Positions 44,655 to 54,703 of a stretch of DNA of 64,000 nt are shown here, piece by piece. How positions within the stretch are numbered: the first letter of the stretch is position 1; every line of letters begins with the position of its first letter. The notes under the pieces were generated by a model. That model was not told the DNA's origin and did not search any database. It saw only the letters and a list, made by a program, of their open reading frames with translations. The stretch is from CBDCFL01 sp965216135 (lineage in GTDB: Bacteria > Pseudomonadota > Alphaproteobacteria > Rhodobacterales > Rhodobacteraceae), in contig CBDCFL010000023.1 in assembly GCA_965216135.1 (NCBI GenBank), forward strand, positions 434,001-498,000, in the 5' to 3' direction. A program made the position numbers and the translations under genes.

Positions 44655-46052
44655 ATGCGCATCCCCACACTGACCGTCACGATCCTGGCGTTTCTGGCCG
44701 CTCACTTGGTCATGGCCGGTGTCATTCCGCTGGTCGAGGACGAGGCCTATTACGCCCTTTGGGCCACCGCACCGGCTTGGGGATATTACGACCACCCGCC
44801 GATGATCGCCTGGATGATTTATCTCGGCGAAGCGCTCATCGGTGAACACCGCCTTGGCGTGCGCCTGTTGCCGCTATTGGCCTTCGCTAGTGTCACAATC
44901 CTTGTCTGGAGGCTGGCCCTGCTGGCGGGTGGCGATAGGACCGCAGCGCGCATTGCGGCGCTTTGGTTCAATGCCGGGCTGCTCATCTTCATCGGCGGCT
45001 TTGGTGCCTCGCCCGACCCGCCGTCGATCCTGTTCTGGACGGCGACGGTCTGGGCAACCGCCGAGGCGCTGGTCAGACCGCGCTTTTGGCTACTGGCCGG
45101 GGCGTTCGTGGGCCTTGGTGCCTTGTCAAAATTCACCAACTTGTTCCTCGCTCCGGGGCTGTTGATTTGGCTGCTGGCAACGCCCAGCAGCCGTGCGCAG
45201 CTGCGCACGCCCTGGCCCTGGATTGCCGGCCTGATCGCCGCAGCCGTGATCGCACCGCTAATTGCGTGGAACATCGCGCATGACTGGCTTGGGCTTGAGC
45301 GTCAGTTCAGCCGCATCGGCGGCGGGCAGTTGCAACCGGCATTTCTGGCGCAATATGGCGCTGTGCTGATCGTGTCGCTTTCGCCACTGGCCTTTTGGGC
45401 GGCGGTAATTACAGTTCTAAGGCGCACCAACCCGGTTGTGACGGTGCTCTGTCTCACCAGCCTGCCGATGCTGCTGTTTTTCGCATATTACGCGCTATCT
45501 TCGTCGGTTCAGGGCAACTGGCCTGCCCCGGCCCTGCCCGCCATTGCGGTTCTGGCGGGGCTTGGCGCGGCGCGGTGGAAACCCGGCCTGATTTGGCTTG
45601 GCGCGGGGCTGGGCGTTGTTCCGGCGCTGCTGGTGATGGTCGTCGGATTTTGGCCTGGCGAGCCGCTGCGACCGGGCCACACCTTGCCCAACCAGACCAA
45701 GGGCTGGCCGGAATTTGTTGCCGAGACCGGGGCTCTGGCCGATGCAACAGGTGCTGAGTGGATCGCGACTGTCGAATACGGGCTTACCGGCGCACTGACA
45801 TTCCGTTTGCCGGATCGCGCCGTGCATGCGGTCCACCAGACCTATCGCTACACCTTTCGCGCGCCTTTTCCTGATCATCTCTGCGATGTGCCCGGTCTTT
45901 TGATCCGCCGCGACGACCCGCGCGCCCCGGCGGTTGCCGGGCGGTTCGCCTCGGTCGGCGAGGGCACTGTTGTCGAGCGGCGGTCGGGCGGCATCCCCAT
46001 CGCCCGGTATTTGGCATTTCCGGTGCAGGGCCTGGTGACCTGCCCGCCATAA
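44655..46052 (+). CDS. Glycosyltransferase family 39 / ArnT-like membrane protein
   Basis: This 465-aa integral membrane protein has about ten hydrophobic segments. The first periplasmic loop has the family motif VEDEAYYALWA followed by GYYDHPPMIAW, as in PMT/ArnT-type transferases that move sugars from polyprenyl phosphate to lipid or protein acceptors. ALSKFTNLFLAPGLL and SVQGNWPAPALPA are also typical. It begins immediately after the rnr stop codon. The acceptor is unknown. Confidence 0.86.
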   Translation: MRIPTLTVTILAFLAAHLVMAGVIPLVEDEAYYALWATAPAWGYYDHPPMIAWMIYLGEALIGEHRLGVRLLPLLAFASVTILVWRLALLAGGDRTAARIAALWFNAGLLIFIGGFGASPDPPSILFWTATVWATAEALVRPRFWLLAGAFVGLGALSKFTNLFLAPGLLIWLLATPSSRAQLRTPWPWIAGLIAAAVIAPLIAWNIAHDWLGLERQFSRIGGGQLQPAFLAQYGAVLIVSLSPLAFWAAVITVLRRTNPVVTVLCLTSLPMLLFFAYYALSSSVQGNWPAPALPAIAVLAGLGAARWKPGLIWLGAGLGVVPALLVMVVGFWPGEPLRPGHTLPNQTKGWPEFVAETGALADATGAEWIATVEYGLTGALTFRLPDRAVHAVHQTYRYTFRAPFPDHLCDVPGLLIRRDDPRAPAVAGRFASVGEGTVVERRSGGIPIARYLAFPVQGLVTCPP

Positions 46053-46150
46053 CCGATGCCTGACCGTGAGGGCGCGCCAGCAAGGGCTCTGCTCTCGTAT
46101 GGGAGTTTACCGATTCCTTGTTTTTTTGAAATACCCTTAATATCAGCATG

Positions 46151-49081
46151 TTAACCTCCCGTCCACATGTGGACACTTGCATTTTCCGGCACCTTTTCCA
46201 TCCCCGGCGTCACAATATGCCTGAGCAAAGCCATCGGATGCGACCTTAGTGTCAGCCGCATCGAAACATAGTCCTCGACCACCTCCTGGCCCTCGGTCAT
46301 CTTCGGCAAATGAACCGCCGGCTCCACAATCCCCTCGCCATCCAGATCACCGGCAAACAGCGGCAATTCACCACTCGGCACCAATGCACGGGCGGCCCAA
46401 TGCGCTTCGCGCCGGGTCAGGCCCAGATCGGTGAACGCATCCGCCTCGGCCAGCACCCTGAGCGTTTTCGCCCCCGCCCCGGCGCGCCGCCAGACATCTT
46501 CCAGGCTGTGATAGCCATTGGCCCGAGCCGCCGCGATCCAGATCGCCTCGTCTTCCTTGATGCCCCTGATCTGGCGAAACCCCAGCCGGACCGCCAACCC
46601 GCCCCGCCTGTCGGGTTCCATCACATTGTCCCAATATGAGGCGTTGATCGAAACCGGCAGCACCTTGACCCCATGTTCACGTGCATCACGCACGATCTGG
46701 GCGGGCGCGTAAAACCCCATCGGCTGCGAGTTCAGCAACGCACAGGCGAAAATGCCGGGGTGATGGCATTTCAGCCAGGCCGAGGCATAAACCAGCAGCG
46801 CGAAAGATGCGGCATGGCTTTCGGGGAACCCATAAGAGCCGAACCCCTCGATCTGGGAAAAACAGCGCTCGGCAAACTCATCGTCATAGCCATTGGCGCG
46901 CGTACCCTTCATGAACCGGCCATGAAACTCGCTGACGTTCCCATGCTTTTTGAAGGTCGCCAGCGACCGGCGCAGACGATCCGCCTCTTCCGGGCTAAAC
47001 CCGGCCCCGACAATGGCGATCTGCATCGCCTGTTCCTGAAACAAGGGCACGCCAAGGGTCTTGCCCAGCACCTTGCCCAACTCGTCGGACGGAAAGCTGA
47101 CCGGTTCTTCGCCATTGCGACGCCTTATGAACGGATGCACCATATCGCCCTGAATGGGCCCGGGGCGGATGATCGCCACCTCGATCACCAGATCATAAAA
47201 GGTGCGCGGTCGCATACGCGGCAGAAAGTTTAGCTGCGCCCGGCTTTCGACCTGAAAAACCCCGATCGCATCGGCGCGGCACAGCATGTCATAGATGGCC
47301 GGGTCTTCGGGCGGCAGAGTGGCGAGATTGTAGTCAAGCTGATGGTGCTGGCGCAGCAGATCGAACGCCTTACGGATGCAGGTCAGCATCCCCAGCGCCA
47401 GCACATCGACCTTGAGGATGCCAAGCGTGTCGATATCATCCTTGTCCCAGCAGATGACGGTACGATCCTCCATCGTCGCGTTTTCGACTGGCACCAGTTC
47501 GTCCAGCCGCCCCTCGGTCATGATGAAGCCGCCGACATGCTGGGAAAGGTGGCGCGGAAAACCCTGTATGTCGTAAATCAGCTCCATCGTCTGTTTCAGG
47601 TGGCGGTCAGTCGGATCAAGGCCGATTTCGCGGAACCGCTTATCCTCGACCGCGTCAGCCGAGAAGAACCCCCAAAGCTGCGAGGAAAGCGCCGACAGCG
47701 TGTCGTCGGACAGTCCCATCACCTTGCCGACCTCGCGGATCGCCCGCTTGCCGCGATAATGCACGACAGTGGCACACAGACCGGCACGGTGGCGGCCATA
47801 GCGCTCATAAATATGCTGGATCACCTCCTCGCGGCGCTCGTGCTCGAAATCGACGTCGATGTCGGGCGGCTCGTCGCGTGCCTCGGACACGAACCGCTCA
47901 AACACCATGGTGCCGATCTCTGGCGACACGGATGTGACCCCAAGGCAATAGCAGGCCACCGAATTGGCCGCCGAACCACGCCCCTGGCAAAGGATATTTC
48001 GCGACCGTGCAAAGGCGACGACATCATGGACGGTCAGAAAATAGGGCTCGTATTTCAGTTTGGCGATCAGCGTCAGTTCATGCTCCAGCAGCTTTTTGAC
48101 CCTTTCCGGCGCACCGCCCGGATACCGCCATTTCAGCCCCTTATGGGCCAGACGGCGCAGCCGCTGGTCGGGCGTTTCGCCATCGGCAATCTCGGACGGG
48201 TATTCGTAGCGCAGCTCATCCAGCGAATAGCTCAGCGTTTCGGCAATCTCGCCCGCGCGATGCACCGCCGCCTCATGGCCTGCAAAAATCCGCAGCATCT
48301 CGGCCTCGGACCGCAGGCGTTGTTCGGCATTGGCCAGCGCGGCGCGACCCAGCTGATCGACGAGTGTGCCGATCCTGATCGCACACAGAACATCGGCCAG
48401 CTTGCGGCGGGCCCCGTGATGCATGATCGGGGCTGCCGAGGCGGCGGTCGGAATGCCCAGCCGCTCGGCCAACCCCGCCAGCCGGTCAAACCGCCGCTGA
48501 TCCTGGCCATCATAGGCGGGCGCCATCAACACGGTGCAATGCCCGGCAAAGCGGCGCGTCAGCCTTTCGGCCTGCGAAAACCACGCGCCCGCGCCGCCCG
48601 GAAACGTTTGCGTCTGTGGATGGATCAACAGGGCAATCTCTGCTCCCCATTCTATCAGATCACCCATCGTCAGATCACAGCTGCCCTTTTCAGCCCTCAG
48701 CCGCCCCTTGGTCAGCAACCGGCACAGATGCGCCCAGCCCTGCCGGTTTTTCGGCAGCGCGGTGAGGGTAAACCCATCACGCAACACGATCTTGGCCGCC
48801 GGGATCAACCGCGGAGTGCAATAGATATTAGCCGAGGGCGGTTTGGCAATGTGATCAGGCCGGGGCGGGCCAATCGGGTCGGCCTCTGCCCGCAATCGCA
48901 CATCTCGCGCCACTTCGCGCGCCTCGGTATGGGCGCGCACGGTACCAGCAACCGAGTTTTCATCGGCCACCGCAATTGCGCCCATACCCAGCAACCCGGC
49001 CCGGCGGATATATTCCTCGCCATGGCTGGCACCTTTCAGAAAGGTGAAGTTCCCGCATATGTTCAGTTCGACAAACATCAC
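46151..49081 (-). CDS. dnaE2: Error-prone DNA polymerase DnaE2, C-terminally shortened
   Basis: DnaE2 is the SOS-associated C-family polymerase that works with ImuA/ImuB in mutagenic lesion bypass. The N-terminal PHP domain (VELNICGNFTFLKGASH) and polymerase core are clear (GRGSAANSVACYCLGVTSV, PPDIDVDFEHERREEVIQHI, ILKVDVLALGMLT, GYGFPESHAASFALLVYASAW). The protein stops at 976 aa after MEKVPENASVHMWTGG. The family normally runs about 1,080-1,100 residues with an OB-fold tail, so about 100 residues are missing. imuA and imuB, usually adjacent upstream, are absent. Activity is doubtful. Confidence 0.85.
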   Translation of the reverse strand: MMFVELNICGNFTFLKGASHGEEYIRRAGLLGMGAIAVADENSVAGTVRAHTEAREVARDVRLRAEADPIGPPRPDHIAKPPSANIYCTPRLIPAAKIVLRDGFTLTALPKNRQGWAHLCRLLTKGRLRAEKGSCDLTMGDLIEWGAEIALLIHPQTQTFPGGAGAWFSQAERLTRRFAGHCTVLMAPAYDGQDQRRFDRLAGLAERLGIPTAASAAPIMHHGARRKLADVLCAIRIGTLVDQLGRAALANAEQRLRSEAEMLRIFAGHEAAVHRAGEIAETLSYSLDELRYEYPSEIADGETPDQRLRRLAHKGLKWRYPGGAPERVKKLLEHELTLIAKLKYEPYFLTVHDVVAFARSRNILCQGRGSAANSVACYCLGVTSVSPEIGTMVFERFVSEARDEPPDIDVDFEHERREEVIQHIYERYGRHRAGLCATVVHYRGKRAIREVGKVMGLSDDTLSALSSQLWGFFSADAVEDKRFREIGLDPTDRHLKQTMELIYDIQGFPRHLSQHVGGFIMTEGRLDELVPVENATMEDRTVICWDKDDIDTLGILKVDVLALGMLTCIRKAFDLLRQHHQLDYNLATLPPEDPAIYDMLCRADAIGVFQVESRAQLNFLPRMRPRTFYDLVIEVAIIRPGPIQGDMVHPFIRRRNGEEPVSFPSDELGKVLGKTLGVPLFQEQAMQIAIVGAGFSPEEADRLRRSLATFKKHGNVSEFHGRFMKGTRANGYDDEFAERCFSQIEGFGSYGFPESHAASFALLVYASAWLKCHHPGIFACALLNSQPMGFYAPAQIVRDAREHGVKVLPVSINASYWDNVMEPDRRGGLAVRLGFRQIRGIKEDEAIWIAAARANGYHSLEDVWRRAGAGAKTLRVLAEADAFTDLGLTRREAHWAARALVPSGELPLFAGDLDGEGIVEPAVHLPKMTEGQEVVEDYVSMRLTLRSHPMALLRHIVTPGMEKVPENASVHMWTGG

Positions 49082-50415
49082 GACTCAGCATTATATTCAC
49101 GTTTTGTTCTCATGGCGAGGCTTCGTCAACCCGGGGCCCTCAGCCCAAGTCAGCAACGAAAACCATTCACAACGGCTGGATTTATTTTCCAGACCCCATA
49201 ATCTGACCCGAGGAATCGGGGGCTACCCTTGCAACGCCGTCTAGCCACCATAGTGATCGCCGACGTAGTCGGCTATTCGGCGCTAATCCACGCCGACGAG
49301 GCGGGCACGCGGGCGAAATTCAGGGCGCTGGCTGCTGATGTCGTTGCCCCGCTGACCGCGACGCATTCCGGGCGGCTGATCAAGACGATGGGTGATGCGT
49401 TCTTTCTGGAATTTGCATCAGCCGTTGAGGCGGTCAGTTTTGCGGCCGAGCTGCAGGACCAGATCGGCGCATCGGACGGCACGGCGCTGACGCTCAGGAT
49501 CGGCATCAACCTGGGCGACGTGATTGTCGAGGACGACGACATCCACGGCGAGGGCGTGAATATCGCCGCGCGGCTGGAACCGATTGCCGTGCCGGGCGGG
49601 GTTTGTGTGTCGGCCAAGGTGTATGAGGAAGTGCGCGGCAAGCTGGACCTGGCCTTTAGCGACGGCGGCGAGCGTGAGTTGAAAAACATTGCCGAGCCGG
49701 TGCATGTGTATCATCTCGGGGGTGATAAGGTCCCGCCGGTGAGCCGCACCAATGCAACACTTGCGGACGAGACCAAGCCGATTGTCAATGTGCCTGCGTT
49801 CACCTTTACCGGCAAAGGCGACGATGTTGCCGAACTGGCCGAGGGCCTGCGCGACGCGATGATTGAAGGACTGGCGACATTCAATGCGATAGACGTGTCG
49901 CGGGAAGAAATCAGTCGAAGGGCCGATTATGTCCTGAAAGGCGGCGTTCGTGGCGCGGGCAACCGTATCCGCATCAATTTCTCGCTGCTTGATTGCGCGA
50001 CGGGCGTCGAGTTTTGGGCGCGTCGCTATGATCGCACGTCCGAAGACCTGTTCGAGATCGAGGATGAAATCTCGTCCACCGTGATCCTGATCATCCGTAT
50101 CCGCCTGAATGAACGTGCGGCTGCGCGTCTGGCTGGGACCGATGTCAGCACGCTGAATGTGCAGCAACTGCTAACTAAGGCGGCGGGCATCATGGTCGAG
50201 ACAACCGGCGGTTTTGAGCCTGTCAAAAGCTATCTTGAAATGGCGCTGGAAAAAGACCCGGAAAATTCCATGGGGCACGGCATGTTGTCGTTCTGCCACT
50301 GGCGAAATCATGAGTTTTCGCCAGTGGATATTGCGGTCGAAAGCAAGGACATGATCATTGACTATTGCGCCCGGTCCCGCGCCCTTGATCCCGGCAGTTA
50401 TGTCGCCCTTTTTAT

Positions 50416-50452
50416 GGGGCTTATAACTTAATGTTGATTTCGCTTGATTTAG
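50416..50452. repeat. Left terminal inverted repeat of the nested element
   Basis: 37 bp beginning GGGGCTTATAAC and ending CTTGATTTAG, exactly matching the reverse complement of 56194-56230. Confidence 0.93.
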
Positions 50453-50512
50453 TAGCCCGCCCCGCGTAAACTACCAAATGTGGCCGATTAAGGCTTCATT
50501 AATCAGGAGTTA

Positions 50513-51674
50513 TACCAGCGGCATTTAACATTGACCGATATGGGCCCATTTTCGCATTCCGATTGATGTGATGGTTTCGGGCTGTGCGATGAGCTTTTTC
50601 CAAGCTTCGCATCCAGCATCGACGATGGCATTGTAGTCTTCGAACACGCGGTTGGAGAGCCAATTGGCGCGCAAGTACTGCCAGATATTTTCCACCGGGT
50701 TCAGTTCCGGAGCGCGCGATGGCAGCAGGATGATGGTGAGGTTCTTCGGGACTTTGAGTTTGCCGGTGGTGTGCCATCCGGCCCGATCCATCAGCACAAC
50801 CGCATGGGCCTTTCGGGCGACGTGGCGGCTGATCTCGTCGAGATGCATCTGCATGGCTTGCGCGTCCGCCCAAGGCAGCATGAGCGCCGCCCCCTTGCCG
50901 TGAGCCGGACAGATGGCGCCGAACAGATAGGCGTTGTGATAGCGCTGATCGGCCGGCTGGCGGGGGCGCGTGCCCTTTCTCGCCCACAGGCGCGTCAGGC
51001 CATTCTTCTGGCCAAGGCGTGCTTCGTCCTGGAACCAGATCTCCACCGGCGTTCCCGCTGGCAGGTCAGCTATATGCACCTGGAGCGTGTCGGCGAAGTT
51101 TTTTTTAAACGCCTCGATGATCCGCTTATCCTGCCTGGGATGCTGCGGGCGGGCGCTGATATGGGCAAAGCCCAGTTCGCCAAGCAGTCTGGATATCCCG
51201 CGCTCGGAATAGATGACGCCAAAGCGCGCCTCGATCACCCGCTTCAGGTCGATCCGCCGCCAGCGGACAACCCCGTCCACCGCCGGATCGGGGCCGGTCT
51301 CGACAATCTCGCCAAGTTCTTTCATCTGGACATCGCTCAGGTAGCGCGTCCGGCCCGCGCCCTTGCGGTTGGTGAGGCCATCCGGTCCCTCTTCGTTGAA
51401 CCGGTGAACCCAGTCCCGCAGGGTTTGGCGATCCATCCCACCGATCCTTGCGGCCTCTCCACGGCTCATGCCATCGTAGACCGCCGCAAGAGACAACAGA
51501 CGGCGGCTCTGCCGGGCATCCTTGCAACGGCTGGCGAGTTTACGAAGGTGGCGGGCATCAAAGTCGCGACGAAGCGGAACACTGGCTGGCATGGCGATCC
51601 TCCTTTGCCAACCTTGAATCAGATCAAAACCGATTTGGGAATCCCCACAGAGTCAGAAATTGATGCCGTTGGTA
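50513..51674 (-). mobile_element. IS630-family element type A, copy 2 (1162 bp)
   Basis: Inserted in the core of the nested element, flanked by TTA on both sides (50510-50512 and 51675-51677). Ends as in copy 1. Confidence 0.95.
50525..51592 (-). CDS. IS630-family transposase (type A, copy 2)
   Basis: 355 aa, intact, with catalytic blocks EIWFQDEARLG, VVLMDRAGWHT and PELNPVENIWQYL. It differs from copy 1 at isolated positions, for example KKLIAQPE instead of NKLIAQPE near the C-terminus and SRGEAAR instead of RRGEAAR near the N-terminus. Confidence 0.95.
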   Translation of the reverse strand: MPASVPLRRDFDARHLRKLASRCKDARQSRRLLSLAAVYDGMSRGEAARIGGMDRQTLRDWVHRFNEEGPDGLTNRKGAGRTRYLSDVQMKELGEIVETGPDPAVDGVVRWRRIDLKRVIEARFGVIYSERGISRLLGELGFAHISARPQHPRQDKRIIEAFKKNFADTLQVHIADLPAGTPVEIWFQDEARLGQKNGLTRLWARKGTRPRQPADQRYHNAYLFGAICPAHGKGAALMLPWADAQAMQMHLDEISRHVARKAHAVVLMDRAGWHTTGKLKVPKNLTIILLPSRAPELNPVENIWQYLRANWLSNRVFEDYNAIVDAGCEAWKKLIAQPETITSIGMRKWAHIGQC

Positions 51675-51828
51675 TTACCCATGAAAAAATCAAACTCTCC
51701 GCCTGGGCCACAAGCAGGTTACCAAGATCCAAAGCATCTTCCGCAGGAAGACGGAATTGAACGGTACTTTGTCCAGTCGGTCCAACCCCTGGAATCTGAA
51801 GACGGACCAGGTGTTGTCCTTCATGTAA

Positions 51829-53003
51829 TACCAACGGCCCTAGTCGTTGACCGTTTTAGCCCATTGTCTGGTAGTGATTGACGTGATTGCGGTTTTGTCG
51901 TTTGCAAAGAAGTTCCATGCTTCGCAACACCTGTCGACGATCTGCTCATAATTGTCGAAGACGGATATGGCGAGCTTGTTGGCACGCAGATAAGCCCACA
52001 CATTTTCCATCGGGTTGAGTTCAGGGGAATAGGGCGGGAGTTTGAGCAGGGTGATGTTGTCGGGTACCTCCAGCTCTGCCGAACCGTGCCAGCCAGCGCC
52101 ATCCAGAATGAGCAGGGCATGTGCGCCCGATGCGACGGTTTTAGCGATCTCGGCGAGATGCGCGCTCATGGCCTGTGTGTCGGCATGTGGCATGATCAGA
52201 GCGGCCGCTTCAGCCCGTTCCGGGCAGACGGCGCCGAAAATGTAGCTCCAGATATAGCGGGTGTCGCGCGGGGCACGGGGGCGCGTTCCACGCTCGGCCC
52301 AGATACGGGTGAGCGTGGAACGCGCCCCCGTGCCCTGCTGGCCAACCCGCGCTTCATCCTGAAACCATATCTCCAGGGGCTTGCTGCGGGCTGTTTCCGG
52401 CAAGGCTGCTTCTACCTCTGCGGCGAAGTTTTTTTAAAAGCCTCCTGTGCATCCGGGTCGGATTTCGGATGCTGCGGGCGCGCCGACAGACGCCGAAAGC
52501 CCAGGCTTGCCAATTGTTTGCCAACAGTTCGCTCATGCATGGTGACGCCGAAGCGCTCTTCGATCTTGCGTTTCAGATCAATGCGCCGCCAGCGCACAAC
52601 CCCATCGGTTTCGGGGTCGGGACCCGCCCGAACCATTTCCGCCAACTCCTCCTTCTGTGCCGCGCTCAGCAGACAGGGTGGATCCGGCGGGCGACGGTTG
52701 AACAGGCCCGACACGCCCTCCGCATTGTAACGGTGGGCCCAATCCCGCAGCGTCTGCCGATCCATGCCGCAGTTTTCTGCCGCCGTCTTGCGGTCAACCC
52801 CATCCAGAACCAGGGCAATCGCCAACATCCGTCGCGCCGCTTTCCCATCCCGGCACCGCGCCGCTTCCTGGCGAAGCTCGCCTGCGGACTTGTCTTTGCG
52901 CGTAATCCTTACTGCCATCAAAGCCTCCCTTGCCTTGATGCCACTGAATCAGATCACGCCGCTCGTGGGAATCCCCTTGAGTCAAATCTGGGGGCCGTTG
53001 GTA
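51829..53003 (-). mobile_element. IS630-family element type B, complete copy (1175 bp)
   Basis: The ends are TACCAACGGCCC (left) and GGGGCCGTTGGTA (right), flanked by TAA on both sides (51826-51828 and 53004-53006). It carries the two-frame transposase below. A truncated copy lies at 28967-29494. Confidence 0.95.
51840..52921 (-). CDS. IS630-family transposase (type B), two frames joined at an A7 run
   Basis: The first frame (52921 to 52412) holds the helix-turn-helix region CGMDRQTLRDWAHRYN and runs to QEAFKKTSPQR. The second frame (ending at 51840) carries the catalytic blocks EIWFQDEARVG, LLILDGAGWHG and SPELNPMENVWAYLRAN. At the minus-strand run TTTAAAAAAAC (about 52428-52438) a -1 shift gives FKKNFAAEVEAALPETA, matching the uninterrupted type A protein. 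This looks like programmed frameshifting, though a lost A is possible. Confidence 0.85.
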
Positions 53004-53070
53004 TAATTCCTTGGAAACCTTGAACGGTTTCGGTCCCGTCATAGTATTCTCCATTATGGAGAGAACACAC

Positions 53071-54473
53071 TGTCGATAACACGTGATATGGCCGGTCAAT
53101 GTAACAAATGATCTGTCCGGCATTAGAACTCCTCCAGGAAGTGGAGGAGCTGATGCGCCGGACAGAGCAGTTACAGGGGTTGAGATTGATGAAGTTCGAT
53201 GAGGTTTACGGACGCACCTACAGGGGTGAGTTGAGCCAGCTGGAGGCAGCCGAGATCCTGGGCATGTCCGAGCGCACGTTCCGACGCTGGCGCGATCGCT
53301 TTGAGGCCGAGGGCGCGGAGGGTCTTTACGACCGCCGCCTGGGTCGGGTTTCCGCGCGCCGCGCCGGGGTCGACGAGGTGGTGGCACTGTTGGATCTGTT
53401 CGATACCAGGTACCGGCATTTCACCGCCTGGCACTTCTGGGAGAAGCTGGTTGCAAAGCACGACGTCACGCGCAGTTACAACTGGGTGCGGCTGACGCTC
53501 CAGGCGCACGGCCGGGTCGCGCCGGCGCCGCGGCGCGGCGTGCACCGCCGCAAGCGGCCGCGCCGGCCGATGGTCGGCATGATGTTGCACCAGGACGGCT
53601 CCACGCACCAATGGGTGCCGGGTCAGTACTGGGACCTGATCGTGACCATGGACGATGCCACTTCGGAGATCTATTCCGCCTTCTTCGTCGCCGAGGAGGG
53701 CACCATGTCGAGCTTTGTGGCGCTGCTGGAGGTGGGGTCGGCCATGGGGCTGTTCTGCTCGCTTTATGCAGACCGGGCCTCGCACTATTGGCACACGCCG
53801 GAGGCCGGCGGCAAGGTCGACAAGGACAATCCAACCCAGGTCGGACGTGCCCTGCAGCAACTCGGTATTGAGCTGATCCCGGCCTATTCACCGGAGGCCC
53901 GGGGCCGCTCGGAGCGCATGTTCGGCACCCTGCAGAAACGCCTGCCGCAGGAACTCGAGCTCGCCGGCATCACCGATATGGCGGCCGCCAACCGGTTCCT
54001 GAAAGAGGACTTCCTGCCGGCCCACAATGCCCGCTTCGCCCGGCCGGCCGAGGACACAGGCTCCGCCTTCGTGCCGTTCGCCGGCAACCTGGCGGACATC
54101 CTCTGTGTGCAGGAGGACCGTGTGGTCGGCAATGACAACACGGTGCGCTACAAGAACTTGAGCCTGCAGATCCCGGCAGACCGCCATCGCCACCACTACG
54201 TCAAGGCCAAAGTGAGTGTGCACGAATATCCCGACGGCGACCTTGCCGTCTTCCATGGCCGGCGCTGCCTGGCCCGCTACAAGAAAGACGGCACGCCGAT
54301 CGAAAGCAGCGAAAGGCGGGCCGCGTGATCCGCTTCGACGCGACCGGCCGGCACCCTGTGGACAAGTGGACCGCCGCTCCGCGACCGACCACTTCCCCAC
54401 AGGGCCAGAAACCGCAACAGAAGCGGTCAAATCATATGGTACATAAACCGGTCAATTCAGAATGTTCTCGACA
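53071..54473 (+). mobile_element. IS1202/ISNCY-type element 1, 1403 bp
   Basis: The inverted repeats start TGTCGATAACACG (left) and TGTCGAGAACATT (right, minus strand), with a shared inner GACCGG. A 16-bp target duplication TATGGAGAGAACACAC lies at 53055-53070 and 54474-54489. Long duplications are known for IS1202-like elements. Confidence 0.93.
53153..54328 (+). CDS. ISNCY/IS1202-type integrase-core transposase (element 1)
   Basis: 391 aa from the ATG at 53153, which follows a strong GGAGGAG site; an earlier ATG at 53108 is open but unlikely. An N-terminal helix-turn-helix is present (LSQLEAAEILGMSERTFRRW). The integrase core has LHQDGSTHQWVPG and LIVTMDDATSEIYSAFF (Asp), LYADRASHYW (Asp) and YSPEARGRSERMFGTLQKRL (Glu). 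A C-terminal beta-rich domain (YKNLSLQIPADRHRHHYVKA) follows. It looks intact. Confidence 0.9.
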   Translation: MRRTEQLQGLRLMKFDEVYGRTYRGELSQLEAAEILGMSERTFRRWRDRFEAEGAEGLYDRRLGRVSARRAGVDEVVALLDLFDTRYRHFTAWHFWEKLVAKHDVTRSYNWVRLTLQAHGRVAPAPRRGVHRRKRPRRPMVGMMLHQDGSTHQWVPGQYWDLIVTMDDATSEIYSAFFVAEEGTMSSFVALLEVGSAMGLFCSLYADRASHYWHTPEAGGKVDKDNPTQVGRALQQLGIELIPAYSPEARGRSERMFGTLQKRLPQELELAGITDMAAANRFLKEDFLPAHNARFARPAEDTGSAFVPFAGNLADILCVQEDRVVGNDNTVRYKNLSLQIPADRHRHHYVKAKVSVHEYPDGDLAVFHGRRCLARYKKDGTPIESSERRAA

Positions 54474-54592
54474 TATGGAGAGAACACACTTGACCGGCTC
54501 GCAGGAAATCGTTAGCATTGCTGCGTTATCGAACCTGTCTCGTGCGCGCTTCCATGTTTACACGAGCCATCAAATTCCCCTTTCGGGGCGCT

Positions 54593-54620
54593 AGGCTGGA
54601 CTGTGTAGGTCCAGCCTTTG
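54593..54620 (+). terminator. Hairpin in the nested element's core
   Basis: GGCTGGAC (54594-54601) pairs with GTCCAGCC (54609-54616) around a 7-nt loop, followed by TTT. It could end transcripts from the core's small ORFs. Confidence 0.5.
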
Positions 54621-54703
54621 CGTTGATGGCCACCGCGATGATTCGCGGTTACCGGGCACCATATATTGGGCAACTGCTCTGGTCAACCACCACCAAATGC
54701 CGA

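Larger units (their letters stand above)
51681..53023 (+). pseudogene. Small ORF of the nested element's core, split by IS630 type B
   Basis: Without the insertion this is a 54-aa ORF starting MKKSNSPPGPQAGYQDPKHL and ending LHVIPWKP. AGGAG stands 8 bp before the ATG in the pre-insertion arrangement (now split by the IS630 type A copy just upstream). Removing 1175 bp plus TAA restores it. It has no similarity that I recognise; it is Pro/acid-rich and not transposase-like. It may be passenger or accessory DNA of the small element. Confidence 0.5.

Noticed and set aside
47342..49201. 619-aa plus-strand frame opposite dnaE2
   Set aside because: Antisense shadow of dnaE2, low complexity and no family features.
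49082..49228. Possible imuA/imuB remnant or SOS box upstream of dnaE2
   Set aside because: I could not recognise coding similarity or a clear alphaproteobacterial SOS box in this 147-bp gap.
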